Position numbers and translations under genes: made by a program. Below, piece by piece: positions 34,293 through 43,368 of a DNA stretch of 62,858 bases. Source of the stretch: Christensenella sp. UBA4263 (GTDB lineage Bacteria > Bacillota > Clostridia > Christensenellales > Aristaeellaceae); contig DGWH01000134.1 of the NCBI GenBank assembly GCA_002395225.1, forward strand, positions 34,973-97,830. The letters are read 5' to 3'. The notes under the pieces were generated by a model that saw only the letters and a program-made list of their open reading frames with translations, searched no databases and had not been told where the DNA came from. Each line of letters starts with the position of its first letter. The stretch's first letter is position 1.

Positions 34293-35780
34293 ATGCAGAC
34301 GTTTCAGGGAATTCTCCCCTTTTTAATCAATCCCCGCTTTATTTTCTTTGTCTTGATCGGCGCCGTATCGGGCCTGTTCGTCGGCGCGATTCCCGGGCTT
34401 TCGGTTTCCATGGCGACGGCTCTGCTGGTTTCCATTACCTATACCTGGCAGACCGGCGATGCCATGGCCACCATTATGGGCGTCTATGTGGTCGGCGTTT
34501 TTTCGGGAGCACTCTCCGCCATTCTGATCAATATTCCGGGAGCGCCCAGCTCGGTTGTCACAACGCTCGACGGGTATCCCCTGTCAAAGTCCGGAAACGC
34601 CTATAAGGCGCTGGTTTACGCGACCTGGTACTCCTTTATCGGATCGGTGTTTGGTCTGGTTGTCATGGGCGTGATGGCCGGGCCCATTACCACGCTGGCG
34701 CTCCGGTTTCATCCCATGGATTACTTTCTGCTGGCGCTGTTCGGACTGACGACGGTCGGCGGGCTGACCAGCAGGAACTTCTCGAAAGGACTTGTGAGCG
34801 CCTGTATCGGCATCTTTTTTTCGCTGATCGGCATGGATTCGGTGATGGGCACGCCGCGGCTGACCATGGGCATCCAGAATCTCAAGGCCGGTGTCCCGAC
34901 GGTGCCGGCGCTGGTAGGCCTTTTTGGATTTGCCGAGGTTCTGAGCGTTGTGTATCAGGGAATTTCGGATGGAAAGGTGCTGGGTGTCCATCAGGAAAAA
35001 GTGCCGCTGCGTGAGGTATTTCGGGAATTCCCCCGTTCCATGCTGTACTGCCTAATCGGCACCTTTGTGGGAGCCCTGCCGGGTGCGGGCGGTCCGGTCG
35101 CCTCATTTCTTGCCTACGGACAGGCAAAGCGGATTGTGAAGCATCCGAGCAGGCCGTTTGGCGAGGGAGCTGTCGAGGGAATCGTGGCCTCGGAAAGCGC
35201 CAACAATGCCTGTATCGGCGGCGCATTGATTCCCATGCTGACGCTGGCCATTCCGGGGGATGCGGTGACGGCCATCATCCTCTCCGTCTTCTACATTCAC
35301 GGCCTGCAGCCGGGACCGACCTTCCTCAAAACCGGAAGAGTGCATTTTTATGAAATTCTGGCAGGCGGTCTGATTGCCTGTATGTTTCTTCTCCTCCTGG
35401 GCCTTCTGGTAGCCCCCCGAATCTCAAAGGTGATCAACGTGCCAAAGCGCATTCTGCTTCCGATTGTGGTCGTGCTGTGCGTCATTGGCGCGTATGCCTG
35501 CAACCGGCGTGTATTTGATGTGGAACTCATGTTCTTCTTTGGAATCGTCGGCTTTATTCTGAGACGAAGAGGGTTCCCCACGGCTCCGGTGACCCTCGGT
35601 CTTGTACTGGGCGGAATGATGGATTCCAATTTCAGGCGTGCGGTTTCACTGGCGTCAACAACGCCCAATCCCCTCGTGTCCATGTTCGGACGGCCAATCA
35701 CGATCATTCTGCTGGTTCTGACCATAGCAGCGATTCTGGGACAGACACCTGCCGGGAAAAAACTGTTCAGAAAAGCATAG
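34293..35780 (+). CDS. tctA: Tripartite tricarboxylate transporter large membrane subunit
   Basis: The transport subunit, 495 residues with about eleven to twelve hydrophobic segments. Family motifs are LFVGAIPGLSVSMATAL near the N-terminus and GALPGAGGPVASFLAYGQ in the middle. The start is ATG 34293, preceded by AAGGAGG at 34278-34284. It is the last gene of the operon, followed by a large double hairpin. Confidence 0.94.
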   Translation: MQTFQGILPFLINPRFIFFVLIGAVSGLFVGAIPGLSVSMATALLVSITYTWQTGDAMATIMGVYVVGVFSGALSAILINIPGAPSSVVTTLDGYPLSKSGNAYKALVYATWYSFIGSVFGLVVMGVMAGPITTLALRFHPMDYFLLALFGLTTVGGLTSRNFSKGLVSACIGIFFSLIGMDSVMGTPRLTMGIQNLKAGVPTVPALVGLFGFAEVLSVVYQGISDGKVLGVHQEKVPLREVFREFPRSMLYCLIGTFVGALPGAGGPVASFLAYGQAKRIVKHPSRPFGEGAVEGIVASESANNACIGGALIPMLTLAIPGDAVTAIILSVFYIHGLQPGPTFLKTGRVHFYEILAGGLIACMFLLLLGLLVAPRISKVINVPKRILLPIVVVLCVIGAYACNRRVFDVELMFFFGIVGFILRRRGFPTAPVTLGLVLGGMMDSNFRRAVSLASTTPNPLVSMFGRPITIILLVLTIAAILGQTPAGKKLFRKA

Positions 35781-35791
35781 GCCTTTGCACA

Positions 35792-35871
35792 AGCAGAGAG
35801 AGATCCTGATACCTGAAATGACGGCAGCAGCGTGCTTCGGGTCATTTCGGACAACAGGAACTCTCTCTGCT
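35792..35871 (+). terminator. Composite double-hairpin terminator after tctA
   Basis: Outer arms AGCAGAGAGAG and CTCTCTCTGCT enclose inner arms GAAATGAC and GTCATTTC, then TTTCTTTA. The next gene on the other strand ends just beyond, so it separates convergent genes. Confidence 0.8.
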
Positions 35872-35875
35872 TTCT

Positions 35876-38755
35876 TTATTCAGGAGAAGAGGCAGCTGGC
35901 GCTGCTTCGGTGAGTGTCAGCGAGCACGTGCCGTGGAAGATGGGACGGACAGAGCAGGACAATGCGGGCATGTCCGGCGAAAGATGAACAGGTCCGTCAA
36001 AGGTTTCCCCGCTGAAAGCAGCCTCGCGAAGGTGTGAAATCAGTGCATGTGCGGCATCCGGGAAACAGTCCCGGACGGGATGGCCCAGGAGCTCTTCGCT
36101 GCTTTTGCCAAAGGTTTTCGTGAACGCTTCATTGACATACAGAAACAGCGGCATGTTCGAAGATTCCCGGATGGTACAGGCGGCGAAGATCACCGGAAGA
36201 TCATTGAGGAGGCGGAAGACATCGGATGTCGGGGAAAGCGGCGCATGATGATGCTTGTTTTCATCATGGGCCTGAAGGAGCCTCACTTCGGCCTCCCTGG
36301 CCTGTTCATCCAGGTCCGAACATTCGGAAAACAGAACACCCCCGATGGACAGATAGAGCGTTATGGGGGTATGGTCGACCTCCTGTACGGAACGCCCGAT
36401 CCGGCGAATCTCCTTCTGGAGTTCCTGATAGGACCAGGATTCCCTCACCTGCTGCAGAATAACATACTTATGCCCGGCATATCTGGCTACCGCACAGGTC
36501 AGGCCGAACGAACGCTTGAGGGCACGTCCCAGTGTGGTCATGACCTTATCGCCGAAAGCATAGCCGTACTGTTCGTTAAAGGAATTGAAGTTGTCAATGG
36601 AGATGTGAACGCGGACAAAATCTGTTCCGCGGAGGTAAAACTCATCCCGGTATACCGTTGCTTCCTCCGCGATGCCGCGGGCATTCAGAAGGCCGGTGAT
36701 CATATCCCGGCGGTCTGTTTCTGTTCCCCGCAGATCATTGGCTGTAAGCAGTCCCCGGTCGATAAAATACCCCATGAGGCCCTGAATTTGCCCGTTGGCA
36801 TCGTAAAGGGGCGTTTTGCTGGCAAGAATGTCTTTGTTCTCCCCGTTGCTGATGCATCTCCCGGGAATGTTATGCTTGGTACACCCTTCATGAATGACGT
36901 CAAATTCATCATTCATATACTGATCCGGGTGAACATGCCAGCCGAGGTCCTCATCGTTTTTTCCGATGATTTCATCCACAGACTCAAATCCGTAATAGTC
37001 GAGGAATGCCTTGCTGGCGCCAAGAAAATGGCGGTCCCGGTCTTTCCAGAAAATCCGGAGCAGGTCTGAATGAATCAGATTCTGCCAGAGCAACTCAGGC
37101 GTCCAGGCGTTCTGCGGATGAGAGGGGGCACTGAAGGAGGAGGCGCTGATGATGTCATGACCATTGGCAATCATGAGCAGATATTTTAATTCACCGACAT
37201 GAAGAATGATATACACTTTCCAGGCGTACTGGCCGTGCCGGACACTGGTCCGAAAGAGCCGGGTAATGCTTTTTTTCCCGGTGCCGTTCAGTTCCCGGAG
37301 GACATTGGTGCGGTCTGTATAGGAAAGGAACGCTTCCCGGTCGGCCGGAAAAATGAAGGAATCGGCATATTCGGAGGCCCTTTTCTGAATGTTGTTCCGG
37401 CCTGAAACCAGGGTCTCACGCGTCGCGATATACAGAGGGGTCAGCGTGTCCTCTGCCAGGTCAAACAGCGTAATGCGTTCAAAGAGATCGTACACGCAGC
37501 GCAGGAATCCATCCAGTGAACCGAGATTGGAGGTACGGGCGGATTTGGAAAGATTGCTGATGCGGAGCATGACGGTATATTTTTCCGGCATGTCGGCCAT
37601 GCATTTGGCCTGAATTTCATAGTAGCTTTTGTTTGAGGTAAAGAACATGTGCCCCTCCTCCCCTGACCGTGTGGAGTCGATCAGGTTCAGGAGCTTTTCG
37701 GAAATATTGTGAATGTGAAACGGATAACGGAGAATTTCCTGGGTGAAACGGTTGGCGAACAGCTCGGTATTCTGCACGGTCTGCTCAAAGGCGGAGTTAT
37801 AGAACAGAACACGATAACAGTCCTGCTCGATTTCAATCATGGCAAGCGGAATGCTGTTGAGCTGTCGGGCGGTTACAATGGCGTTGCGTTCCTCACGTGT
37901 CATAAACGGAACGGAACTGAGAACATCCACCTTTCCCAGCGTTTCATAGTAGGTCCGCTCATTTGGCTGCTCAATGCTGACGTTTTTCTCACTGAGTGTA
38001 CGGAGACATTCCTCATAGGGCATGGGCTTTCCAAAGTAATACCCCTGCACTTTTTCGCAGCCGATATTCCGGAGATAACGGAACTGTTCCTCTGTTTCGA
38101 CCCCCTCAGCCAGCGTATGAATGTCAATGCTTTTGGACATTTCAATGACGGCGGTGGCAATCCGCTGGGAGCGCTGATTAAAGGGGCGCAGGAAACACAT
38201 GTCCAGTTTCAGCTCATCAAAGGAATATTCCTTGAGAACGTTCAGCGAGGAATAGGCGCTTCCGAAATCATCCATCCAGACCTGATAGCCGGCGGCTCTG
38301 AAACGGCTGACGATTTCGATGAGAAGGTCTTTCTTCTCGGCCATGATGCTTTCCGTGATCTCGCAGTAAATAAAATCATGTGAAATCTGAAATTCACTGA
38401 CGATCTGGTCAAATTCCGTAAAAATGTCACAAAGGGTAAAATCAAGACGGGACAGATTGACAGAAACCGGAATGGGTGTTTCTCCGCTGATCAGGGCATG
38501 ACGTACCCTTGAACAGGCCTGACGCAGAATGCACAGGTCAAGAAGATGAATGGCCTGAATACGTTCAAGCACCGGGATAAACTCGTCCGGATAAATGATG
38601 CCGTATACGGGATCAATCCACCTGGCGAGGGCTTCAAAACTGCACAGCTTCCGGGAAACCGTCCGAATGACAGGCTGGTAATAGACCTGAATGTACTGGT
38701 AATCGATGGCTTTCTGGTAATTTTGAACAATATACTCATCAAGGTTTCGTTCCAT
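35876..38755 (-). CDS. EAL-PAS-degenerate GGDEF-PAS signalling protein (c-di-GMP phosphodiesterase)
   Basis: A cytoplasmic protein of 959 residues. The N-terminal EAL domain looks intact: FEALARW (40-46), VSVNLSRLD, YCEITES, MDDFGSAYSSL, and HTLAEGVETEEQ. Two PAS-like regions follow (the clearer one around RIFWKDRDRHFLGASKAFLDY), then a GGDEF-type domain whose signature reads RYAGHKYVIL near residue 760, so cyclase activity should be lost. A C-terminal PAS-like segment ends the protein. It is predicted to hydrolyse c-di-GMP under sensory control. The start is ATG 38755, with AAGGG nine bases upstream. It follows a glycosyltransferase by 50 bases and is probably co-transcribed. Confidence 0.88.
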   Translation of the reverse strand: MERNLDEYIVQNYQKAIDYQYIQVYYQPVIRTVSRKLCSFEALARWIDPVYGIIYPDEFIPVLERIQAIHLLDLCILRQACSRVRHALISGETPIPVSVNLSRLDFTLCDIFTEFDQIVSEFQISHDFIYCEITESIMAEKKDLLIEIVSRFRAAGYQVWMDDFGSAYSSLNVLKEYSFDELKLDMCFLRPFNQRSQRIATAVIEMSKSIDIHTLAEGVETEEQFRYLRNIGCEKVQGYYFGKPMPYEECLRTLSEKNVSIEQPNERTYYETLGKVDVLSSVPFMTREERNAIVTARQLNSIPLAMIEIEQDCYRVLFYNSAFEQTVQNTELFANRFTQEILRYPFHIHNISEKLLNLIDSTRSGEEGHMFFTSNKSYYEIQAKCMADMPEKYTVMLRISNLSKSARTSNLGSLDGFLRCVYDLFERITLFDLAEDTLTPLYIATRETLVSGRNNIQKRASEYADSFIFPADREAFLSYTDRTNVLRELNGTGKKSITRLFRTSVRHGQYAWKVYIILHVGELKYLLMIANGHDIISASSFSAPSHPQNAWTPELLWQNLIHSDLLRIFWKDRDRHFLGASKAFLDYYGFESVDEIIGKNDEDLGWHVHPDQYMNDEFDVIHEGCTKHNIPGRCISNGENKDILASKTPLYDANGQIQGLMGYFIDRGLLTANDLRGTETDRRDMITGLLNARGIAEEATVYRDEFYLRGTDFVRVHISIDNFNSFNEQYGYAFGDKVMTTLGRALKRSFGLTCAVARYAGHKYVILQQVRESWSYQELQKEIRRIGRSVQEVDHTPITLYLSIGGVLFSECSDLDEQAREAEVRLLQAHDENKHHHAPLSPTSDVFRLLNDLPVIFAACTIRESSNMPLFLYVNEAFTKTFGKSSEELLGHPVRDCFPDAAHALISHLREAAFSGETFDGPVHLSPDMPALSCSVRPIFHGTCSLTLTEAAPAASSPE

Positions 38756-38804
38756 GATGATCATCCCTTCATGAAGTCGCGATTAACTGGGTGAAAAGAA
38801 CCTG

Positions 38805-40211
38805 TCACTCATTGGAATGAATCCGTTTTTTCTTTGCGGAGGGTTTGCGCGGGGATTTTCTGGCAGAGGAATCCTCCGGTTCATGAAAATACTCCATCAT
38901 TCCTGCGGTGGTTTCTTTAAAATCATTGAAAAAATCATGACCGATCTGACGCAGACGTTTCTGCTGTTCCATTCCTTTTGCCGTGGCGGCAACCAGATAG
39001 TCACTTGTGGTTTTCTTTTTAACCAGACGCCCGCTTTTTTTGAGATCAAGAACGATATTATACCGATTATAGGCAACACGGATGCAGTCCCGCCAGGAGG
39101 TGTAGATCTCATCCATGGCGTGCTGTCCGATGTCCCTCAGATGCGGCAGATCATTTCCGATGCGAAGGAGCAGATCAGCCATTGAGGGAGCATTTTCATC
39201 AATCAGAAAGCCGTTTCGTCCATCCGTGATTCCCTCAGCGGCACAGGAGTTTCGAATCAGGACGCTTGGCAGACCGCATGCGGCAGCTTCCCGCACAACC
39301 AGTCCGTTTGTGTCAAACGTGGAAGGAAAGAGAAACAGATTGGCACGGCTGTTCCAGGCACGAAGATCATCGCGGTTATAGACCGGCCCGACAAAGATGA
39401 CTTTGCCCTGGGTTCCCGCTTCGTTCATCAGACCGAGTTCAACGGCCATCTGCCGGAGCGGTTCCTCATCAGGACCTTTTCCGATGAAAACCATGCGAAA
39501 ATCCATTCCATGTTCCGAAAGACGCTTCATGGCATCCAGAATAATCGGGAGCCCCTTGTAATTGATCAGGCGTCCGACATAGAGAAAAACAGGCACCTCT
39601 TCGGGCAGATCATATCCGGCTGTAACGGCGGCCACCTGAATGGGGTCGACTCTGCCCCGCTCAAAGTCCACGCCGTTTCCCATGACCCGATAATCGCCCT
39701 GATACCCAAGGGCTCGAAGGCTTTCGCCTGCCCCTTTGCTGACGACCCAGACATCATCACATGCTTCGATATTTCCAACCATCGCCTTGATTCCCTCTTT
39801 TGCCAGGGATTTGATTTTGACAGCCCGTTCAATATCGATATCATACTTGGTATGATAGGTAAAAATCAGCGGTGCTCCGGTCTTTTCCCGGAGAATTCGG
39901 GCCATGATGGTGGCGGATGCCGGACAATGGGAATGAAGGATATCAGGCTGAAAGGCGGCCAGTTCGGAAGCGGCTTTCTCTGAAAAGGGATTTCCTGTCC
40001 GATAGCCGTTGGTAATGCTGGTGGTATCAAAGCTCTGATAGGCAACAACCGGATAAGGGTAGATGGTATAGTCTGCACCGGGATATTTTGGGGTTCCCAC
40101 AATCACATCGGCGTCATAGTCTTTGGAAAGATACTCAGCATAGTTTTGCAAAACGTTCACCACCCCGTCGATGACCGGGGGAAATGAATCATTGAGTAAA
40201 CAGACTTTCAT
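38805..40211 (-). CDS. Glycosyltransferase family 4 with basic C-terminal tail
   Basis: A 468-residue GT-B glycosyltransferase resembling diacylglycerol glucosyltransferases and related GT4 enzymes. The N-terminus is VCLLNDSFPPVIDGVVNVL; the acceptor side has HSHCPASATIMAR and YHTKYDIDIERAV; the donor-binding domain has YVGRLINYKGLPIILDA and FPSTFDTNGLVVREAAACG (EX7E-like motif). The last 30 residues are Lys/Arg/Ser rich (KSPRKPSAKKKR), suited to contact with acidic membranes. The product, glycolipid or polysaccharide, is not certain. A leader of about 290 bases shared with another sugar transferase precedes it. Confidence 0.86.
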   Translation of the reverse strand: MKVCLLNDSFPPVIDGVVNVLQNYAEYLSKDYDADVIVGTPKYPGADYTIYPYPVVAYQSFDTTSITNGYRTGNPFSEKAASELAAFQPDILHSHCPASATIMARILREKTGAPLIFTYHTKYDIDIERAVKIKSLAKEGIKAMVGNIEACDDVWVVSKGAGESLRALGYQGDYRVMGNGVDFERGRVDPIQVAAVTAGYDLPEEVPVFLYVGRLINYKGLPIILDAMKRLSEHGMDFRMVFIGKGPDEEPLRQMAVELGLMNEAGTQGKVIFVGPVYNRDDLRAWNSRANLFLFPSTFDTNGLVVREAAACGLPSVLIRNSCAAEGITDGRNGFLIDENAPSMADLLLRIGNDLPHLRDIGQHAMDEIYTSWRDCIRVAYNRYNIVLDLKKSGRLVKKKTTSDYLVAATAKGMEQQKRLRQIGHDFFNDFKETTAGMMEYFHEPEDSSARKSPRKPSAKKKRIHSNE

Positions 40212-40215
40212 GTAT

Positions 40216-40513
40216 TCTCCTGTGTTTTGGTATAGATAAGCTTCTTGGCAGAATGCGTTGATACAGAAGCATTTTTTTGACCAATTTTTTGAATCACCTT
40301 CTTCCCTGTCCTGACCCGTGAAGGCGGCTGACCCGTCAGGCAGCCGAAATGTCAGGCGCGGCTGAAAGGGAAAGAGTCACTGTCTTAAGCGCGGCTGTTC
40401 CGTGCGATAATCTCGCTGTCTGCGGAGGACCTGGCGGTTTCCCGGAGAACGTGATTTGCCTCTCTGTTCAGAGTAAAAACGACTGCAGGTTTGCGCCGTG
40501 TATTTTATCATAG
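40216..40513 (-). promoter_or_regulatory. Conserved leader B: -10-like box and structured untranslated region before the glycosyltransferase
   Basis: On the minus strand it starts with a TATGATAAAATAC box (40500-40512) and contains ordered blocks shared with 48222-48415: AGGCAAAT (40454-40461), TCCTCC (40424-40429), CAGTGAC (40376-40382), CCCTTT (40365-40370) and TGACATTTC (40346-40354). A strong hairpin CGGCTG/CAGCCG lies at the 3' side. No gene is seen. It may be a regulatory RNA leader. Confidence 0.6.
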
Positions 40514-40631
40514 ATTCCGGGAAAAATCCATGCTCCGGCAGAAATGAAAAATGCCGAAATATGGGCCAAAATATGGTAAAGTTGCTGAAAAAAGTCCGAA
40601 GGGTGCACCGGGCCGCGGCAGCGGAACTGTA

Positions 40632-40660
40632 TTGACCGGTCAGAACCACCGTGTTAAACT
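40632..40660 (+). promoter_or_regulatory. Promoter for the TPR/DUF4037/nrdG genes
   Basis: TTGACC (40632-40637), 17-base spacer, TAAACT (40655-40660). The leader of about 95 bases holds two hairpins: GCCGC/GCGGC and CCTGAA/TTCAGG (40711-40726). Confidence 0.6.
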
Positions 40661-40756
40661 GAGGAGCAAACCGCCGGAAAAAGGACTCTGCCGCTCAGAG
40701 GGCGGCAAATCCTGAAGCGTTTCAGGAAAATGAGAAGGATGGGAGGAGCAAACCGG

Positions 40757-41551
40757 ATGGAAAGGTTATCTGTTGAGCGTTCCTCTGTTCCCCAGAACAG
40801 AATCCGGGCCAAAGTCGACGAGTACATGAGCCGGAGGGATTATCCGGGCGTTGAACGTCTGCTCCTTTACTGGCTGGATGAGGCAGAGAACGTGCATGAT
40901 GTCCGGGGAAAGCTGATGATTCTCAGTGAACTGATTGGTCATTACCGGAAAACCGGCGAAAAAGACAAAGGCGCAGAACGAATCGAGGAGGCACTGGCAC
41001 TGACCGGGTCGGAGGGTTACGCAGCCTCTGTCAGCGGGGCCATCACGTACATTAATGCCGGCACGGCATACAATGCCTTTGAGGAAAATGAAAAGGCCCT
41101 TCCCCTGTTTGAAAAGGCCAGGGAGATCCTCCTTTCCTGCAGGGATACAGATGCGAAACTGCTGGCCGGACTGTATAACAATATGGGTCTGACGTATCTG
41201 GGACTTGCCGGATACGAGGAAGCGGCATCGGCGTTTCTTCAATCCATTTCGCTCCTTGATGGGGTTCCGGACGGGAAAATTGAACAGGCGGTTTCTTTTC
41301 TGAATCTGGCAGATGTCTATAGCCGGGCACTTGGAATGCCGCAGGCGGAAGAGAAAGTTTTCCCGCTTCTTGACCGCGCAGAGCAAATCTTTATGGACCC
41401 GGATATTCCGAGAAACGGTTATTATGCGTACGTGTGCGGCCAGTCTGCACCGACGTTTGACTATTACGGGTACTTTTTTACGGCGGAACAGCTGCGCCAG
41501 CAGGCAAAGGAGATCTATGAACGGACTGGAAATGGCGAAAACGTATTTTGA
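40757..41551 (+). CDS. Tetratricopeptide repeat protein
   Basis: A soluble helical protein of about 264 residues with at least four TPR-like repeats, for example AYNAFEENEKALPLFEKARE, LAGLYNNMGLTYLGLAGYEE and AVSFLNLADVYSRALGMPQ. There is no signal peptide. The start ATG 40757 is chosen from GGGAGG at 40741-40746. It overlaps the next gene (DUF4037) by 35 bases, so the two proteins are translated together and probably interact. Confidence 0.82.
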   Translation: MERLSVERSSVPQNRIRAKVDEYMSRRDYPGVERLLLYWLDEAENVHDVRGKLMILSELIGHYRKTGEKDKGAERIEEALALTGSEGYAASVSGAITYINAGTAYNAFEENEKALPLFEKAREILLSCRDTDAKLLAGLYNNMGLTYLGLAGYEEAASAFLQSISLLDGVPDGKIEQAVSFLNLADVYSRALGMPQAEEKVFPLLDRAEQIFMDPDIPRNGYYAYVCGQSAPTFDYYGYFFTAEQLRQQAKEIYERTGNGENVF

Positions 41552-42455
41552 GGCGTACGGCCTGCCCATGCTTGAGGAGCAGTTCCCGCACCTTCTGCCC
41601 TCTCTTGCGGCCGGCTTAACCGGAAGCGGATCGGAATGTTACGGGTATGATGATGCGCTCTCCCGGGATCATGACTATGAACCGGGGTTCTGTCTGTTTC
41701 TGCCGGATGAGGCAGTGATCAGCCGAAAGGAAGCGTTTGCGCTGGAACGGGCCTATGCCGCTTTGCCAAAGTCGTTTATGGGAATCGAGCGCACGCCGGT
41801 CCGGCCGGTGGGCCAGCGGCGCGGTGTTTTCCGGATTTCAGAGTTTTTCATGGAGAAAGCCGGAACGCCGGATGGGGTTCTGTCCGCGGACCAGTGGCTG
41901 TCGATCCCGGATGCGGCACTGGCTGAGGCCACCAACGGCGCGGTATTTTATGACGGGCCTGGCCAGCTTACCGGGATTCGTGAGCGGCTCAGAAACCGGC
42001 CGGAGGATATACGCCGAAAGAAACTCTGTGCGAACCTCCTGCTCATGAATCAGTCCGGGCAGTATAACTATTCCCGGTGCCTCGGGCACGGCGAAAATGC
42101 AGCGGCCCAGATGGCGCTGGCTGAATATGTCCGCCACTGCATTCAGGTGGTGTTCCTGCTGAACCATGCCTATATGCCTTTTTACAAATGGATGTTCAGG
42201 GCGATGCGCGGCCTGCCGAAGCTTTCTCTTCTGGCAGAGGTGCTCGAGTATCTGATTACCACGGATAATGAGCCGGATATCAGCCGGGAGAAAATGGATG
42301 TGATTCAGGGAATCTCTGCCGACATCAGCCATGAACTGATCGCCCAGGGACTGACACGTGAATCCGGGGAGGATCTGCAGCGGCATGCCCTGTCGGTCAA
42401 TGATGGGATCGTGGATGCCGGAATCCGGAACATGCATGTATTGTCCGGTGAATAA
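41517..42455 (+). CDS. DUF4037 protein, nucleotidyltransferase-like
   Basis: A 312-residue protein. Near the N-terminus it has LTGSGSECYGYDDALSRDHD (residues 34-53), which resembles the GS...DxD active site of nucleotidyltransferase folds and fits the DUF4037 family. The C-terminal part is helical. The start is ATG 41517, placed four bases after AAAGGAG and inside the TPR gene; ATG 41532 is an alternative. A nucleotide- or amino-group-transferring activity is plausible but unproven. Confidence 0.78.
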   Translation: MNGLEMAKTYFEAYGLPMLEEQFPHLLPSLAAGLTGSGSECYGYDDALSRDHDYEPGFCLFLPDEAVISRKEAFALERAYAALPKSFMGIERTPVRPVGQRRGVFRISEFFMEKAGTPDGVLSADQWLSIPDAALAEATNGAVFYDGPGQLTGIRERLRNRPEDIRRKKLCANLLLMNQSGQYNYSRCLGHGENAAAQMALAEYVRHCIQVVFLLNHAYMPFYKWMFRAMRGLPKLSLLAEVLEYLITTDNEPDISREKMDVIQGISADISHELIAQGLTRESGEDLQRHALSVNDGIVDAGIRNMHVLSGE

Positions 42456-42473
42456 GCTGAGAGGACGGATGAA

Positions 42474-43163
42474 ATGAAGATCTGCGGATTACAGAAAATG
42501 ACCCTGCTTGACTTTCCGGAGCGGGTGGCCTGTACGGTTTTTCTGGGCGGCTGCAATTTCCGGTGTCCCTATTGCCATAACTATGATCTGGTGACGGGAA
42601 AACAGCCCCCTGTGGTTGAGGAGGGTGAATTCTTCGATTTCCTCAGGACCCGCAAAGGACGGCTGGACGGCGTGGCGATCACCGGCGGTGAGCCGTGTCT
42701 CTCCCCTGATCTCCCGGAATTCATGCAGAAAATCCGGGAGATGGGCTTCATGGTGAAGCTGGATACCAACGGAAGCCGGCCGGAGATGCTTGAGGCGATT
42801 CTCTCACGGGGACTGGCAGACTATGTGGCGATGGACATCAAGAACAGCCCGGAAAAGTATGCCATGACCATCGGGACGCGGTCCGCGGACCTTTCCGGCG
42901 TGAGAAAGAGTGTGGAGCTGCTCAGAAACAGTCCGGCTGAGTATGAGTTCCGGACAACGGTTGTGGATGAACTGCATCAGGCGGCGGATTTTGAGAGGAT
43001 CGGCGCGTGGATTGAAGGCGCCCGGCGGTATTACCTGCAGGCGTTTTCCGACCGGGATTCCGTCCCGTTTGCCGGATTTCATGCGCCTTCCCCGGAAAAA
43101 ATGCAGGAGTATGCCGGAATAGCGGCCGGATATGTCAGGGAGGTTTCACTGCGGGGCGTCTGA
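42474..43163 (+). CDS. nrdG: Anaerobic ribonucleotide reductase activating enzyme (radical SAM)
   Basis: A 229-residue radical SAM protein with the cluster motif CNFRCPYC (family CxxxCxxC; CNFRCPYCH at residues about 25-33), followed by GVAITGGEPCLSPDL, which binds S-adenosylmethionine. It generates the glycyl radical on NrdD. It lies upstream of nrdD, separated by a terminator and a separate NrdR-type promoter, rather than downstream as in many genomes. It is of the larger NrdG subtype, similar to pyruvate formate-lyase activases, but the nrdD neighbour makes NrdG the best call. Confidence 0.9.
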   Translation: MKICGLQKMTLLDFPERVACTVFLGGCNFRCPYCHNYDLVTGKQPPVVEEGEFFDFLRTRKGRLDGVAITGGEPCLSPDLPEFMQKIREMGFMVKLDTNGSRPEMLEAILSRGLADYVAMDIKNSPEKYAMTIGTRSADLSGVRKSVELLRNSPAEYEFRTTVVDELHQAADFERIGAWIEGARRYYLQAFSDRDSVPFAGFHAPSPEKMQEYAGIAAGYVREVSLRGV

Positions 43164-43176
43164 TGCCCCGCTTTTT
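43151..43176 (+). terminator. Terminator of nrdG
   Basis: GCGGGGC, loop, GCCCCGC, TTTTT. The stem begins inside the nrdG coding end and contains its stop codon in the loop. Confidence 0.9.
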
Positions 43177-43219
43177 GCCGCATCCCTTCCTGAACAGGTA
43201 GTGCTCCGAAAAATGCAAA

Positions 43220-43276
43220 ACACAATATATAGTTGTTAATTGGCAAAATTGTTAAATTTGTATCTATATATTGACA
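43220..43276 (+). promoter_or_regulatory. Pair of NrdR-box-like operators before nrdD
   Basis: Box 1 (43220-43235, core CAATATATAG) and box 2 (43261-43276, core CTATATATTG, the exact reverse complement of box 1's core). Their centres are 41 bases apart, close to four helical turns; the usual spacing is about three turns. NrdR is the ATP/dATP-sensing repressor of ribonucleotide reductase genes. Confidence 0.8.
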
Positions 43277-43300
43277 GAGAGAAACGCATGTGATACCTTT
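43272..43300 (+). promoter_or_regulatory. Candidate nrdD promoter
   Basis: TTGACA (43272-43277), 17-base spacer, TACCTT (43295-43300). The -35 overlaps NrdR box 2, so occupancy would block transcription. The -10 is weak. Confidence 0.5.
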
Positions 43301-43307
43301 ATAGGCG

Positions 43308-43335
43308 TTTCGCCTGAGAGACATATCAGGCGAAA
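43308..43335 (+). promoter_or_regulatory. Hairpin in the nrdD 5' untranslated region
   Basis: Perfect 10-base arms TTTCGCCTGA and TCAGGCGAAA with an 8-base loop, 34 bases before the nrdD start. There is no T run, so it is more likely an mRNA-stabilising or regulatory structure than a terminator. Confidence 0.65.
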
Positions 43336-43368
43336 ACAATGAGTGGGATATAAGGGGGAACTCAGGAT

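Noticed and set aside
41313..41516. Extended N-terminus for the DUF4037 protein
   Set aside because: The extra 68 codons lie wholly within the TPR gene in another frame and lack domain features; AAAGGAG directly before ATG 41517 marks the real start.
43177..43368. Cobalamin riboswitch before nrdD
   Set aside because: The region holds NrdR-like boxes and a simple hairpin; no B12-box or riboswitch core is visible, and the enzyme is class III, not class II.
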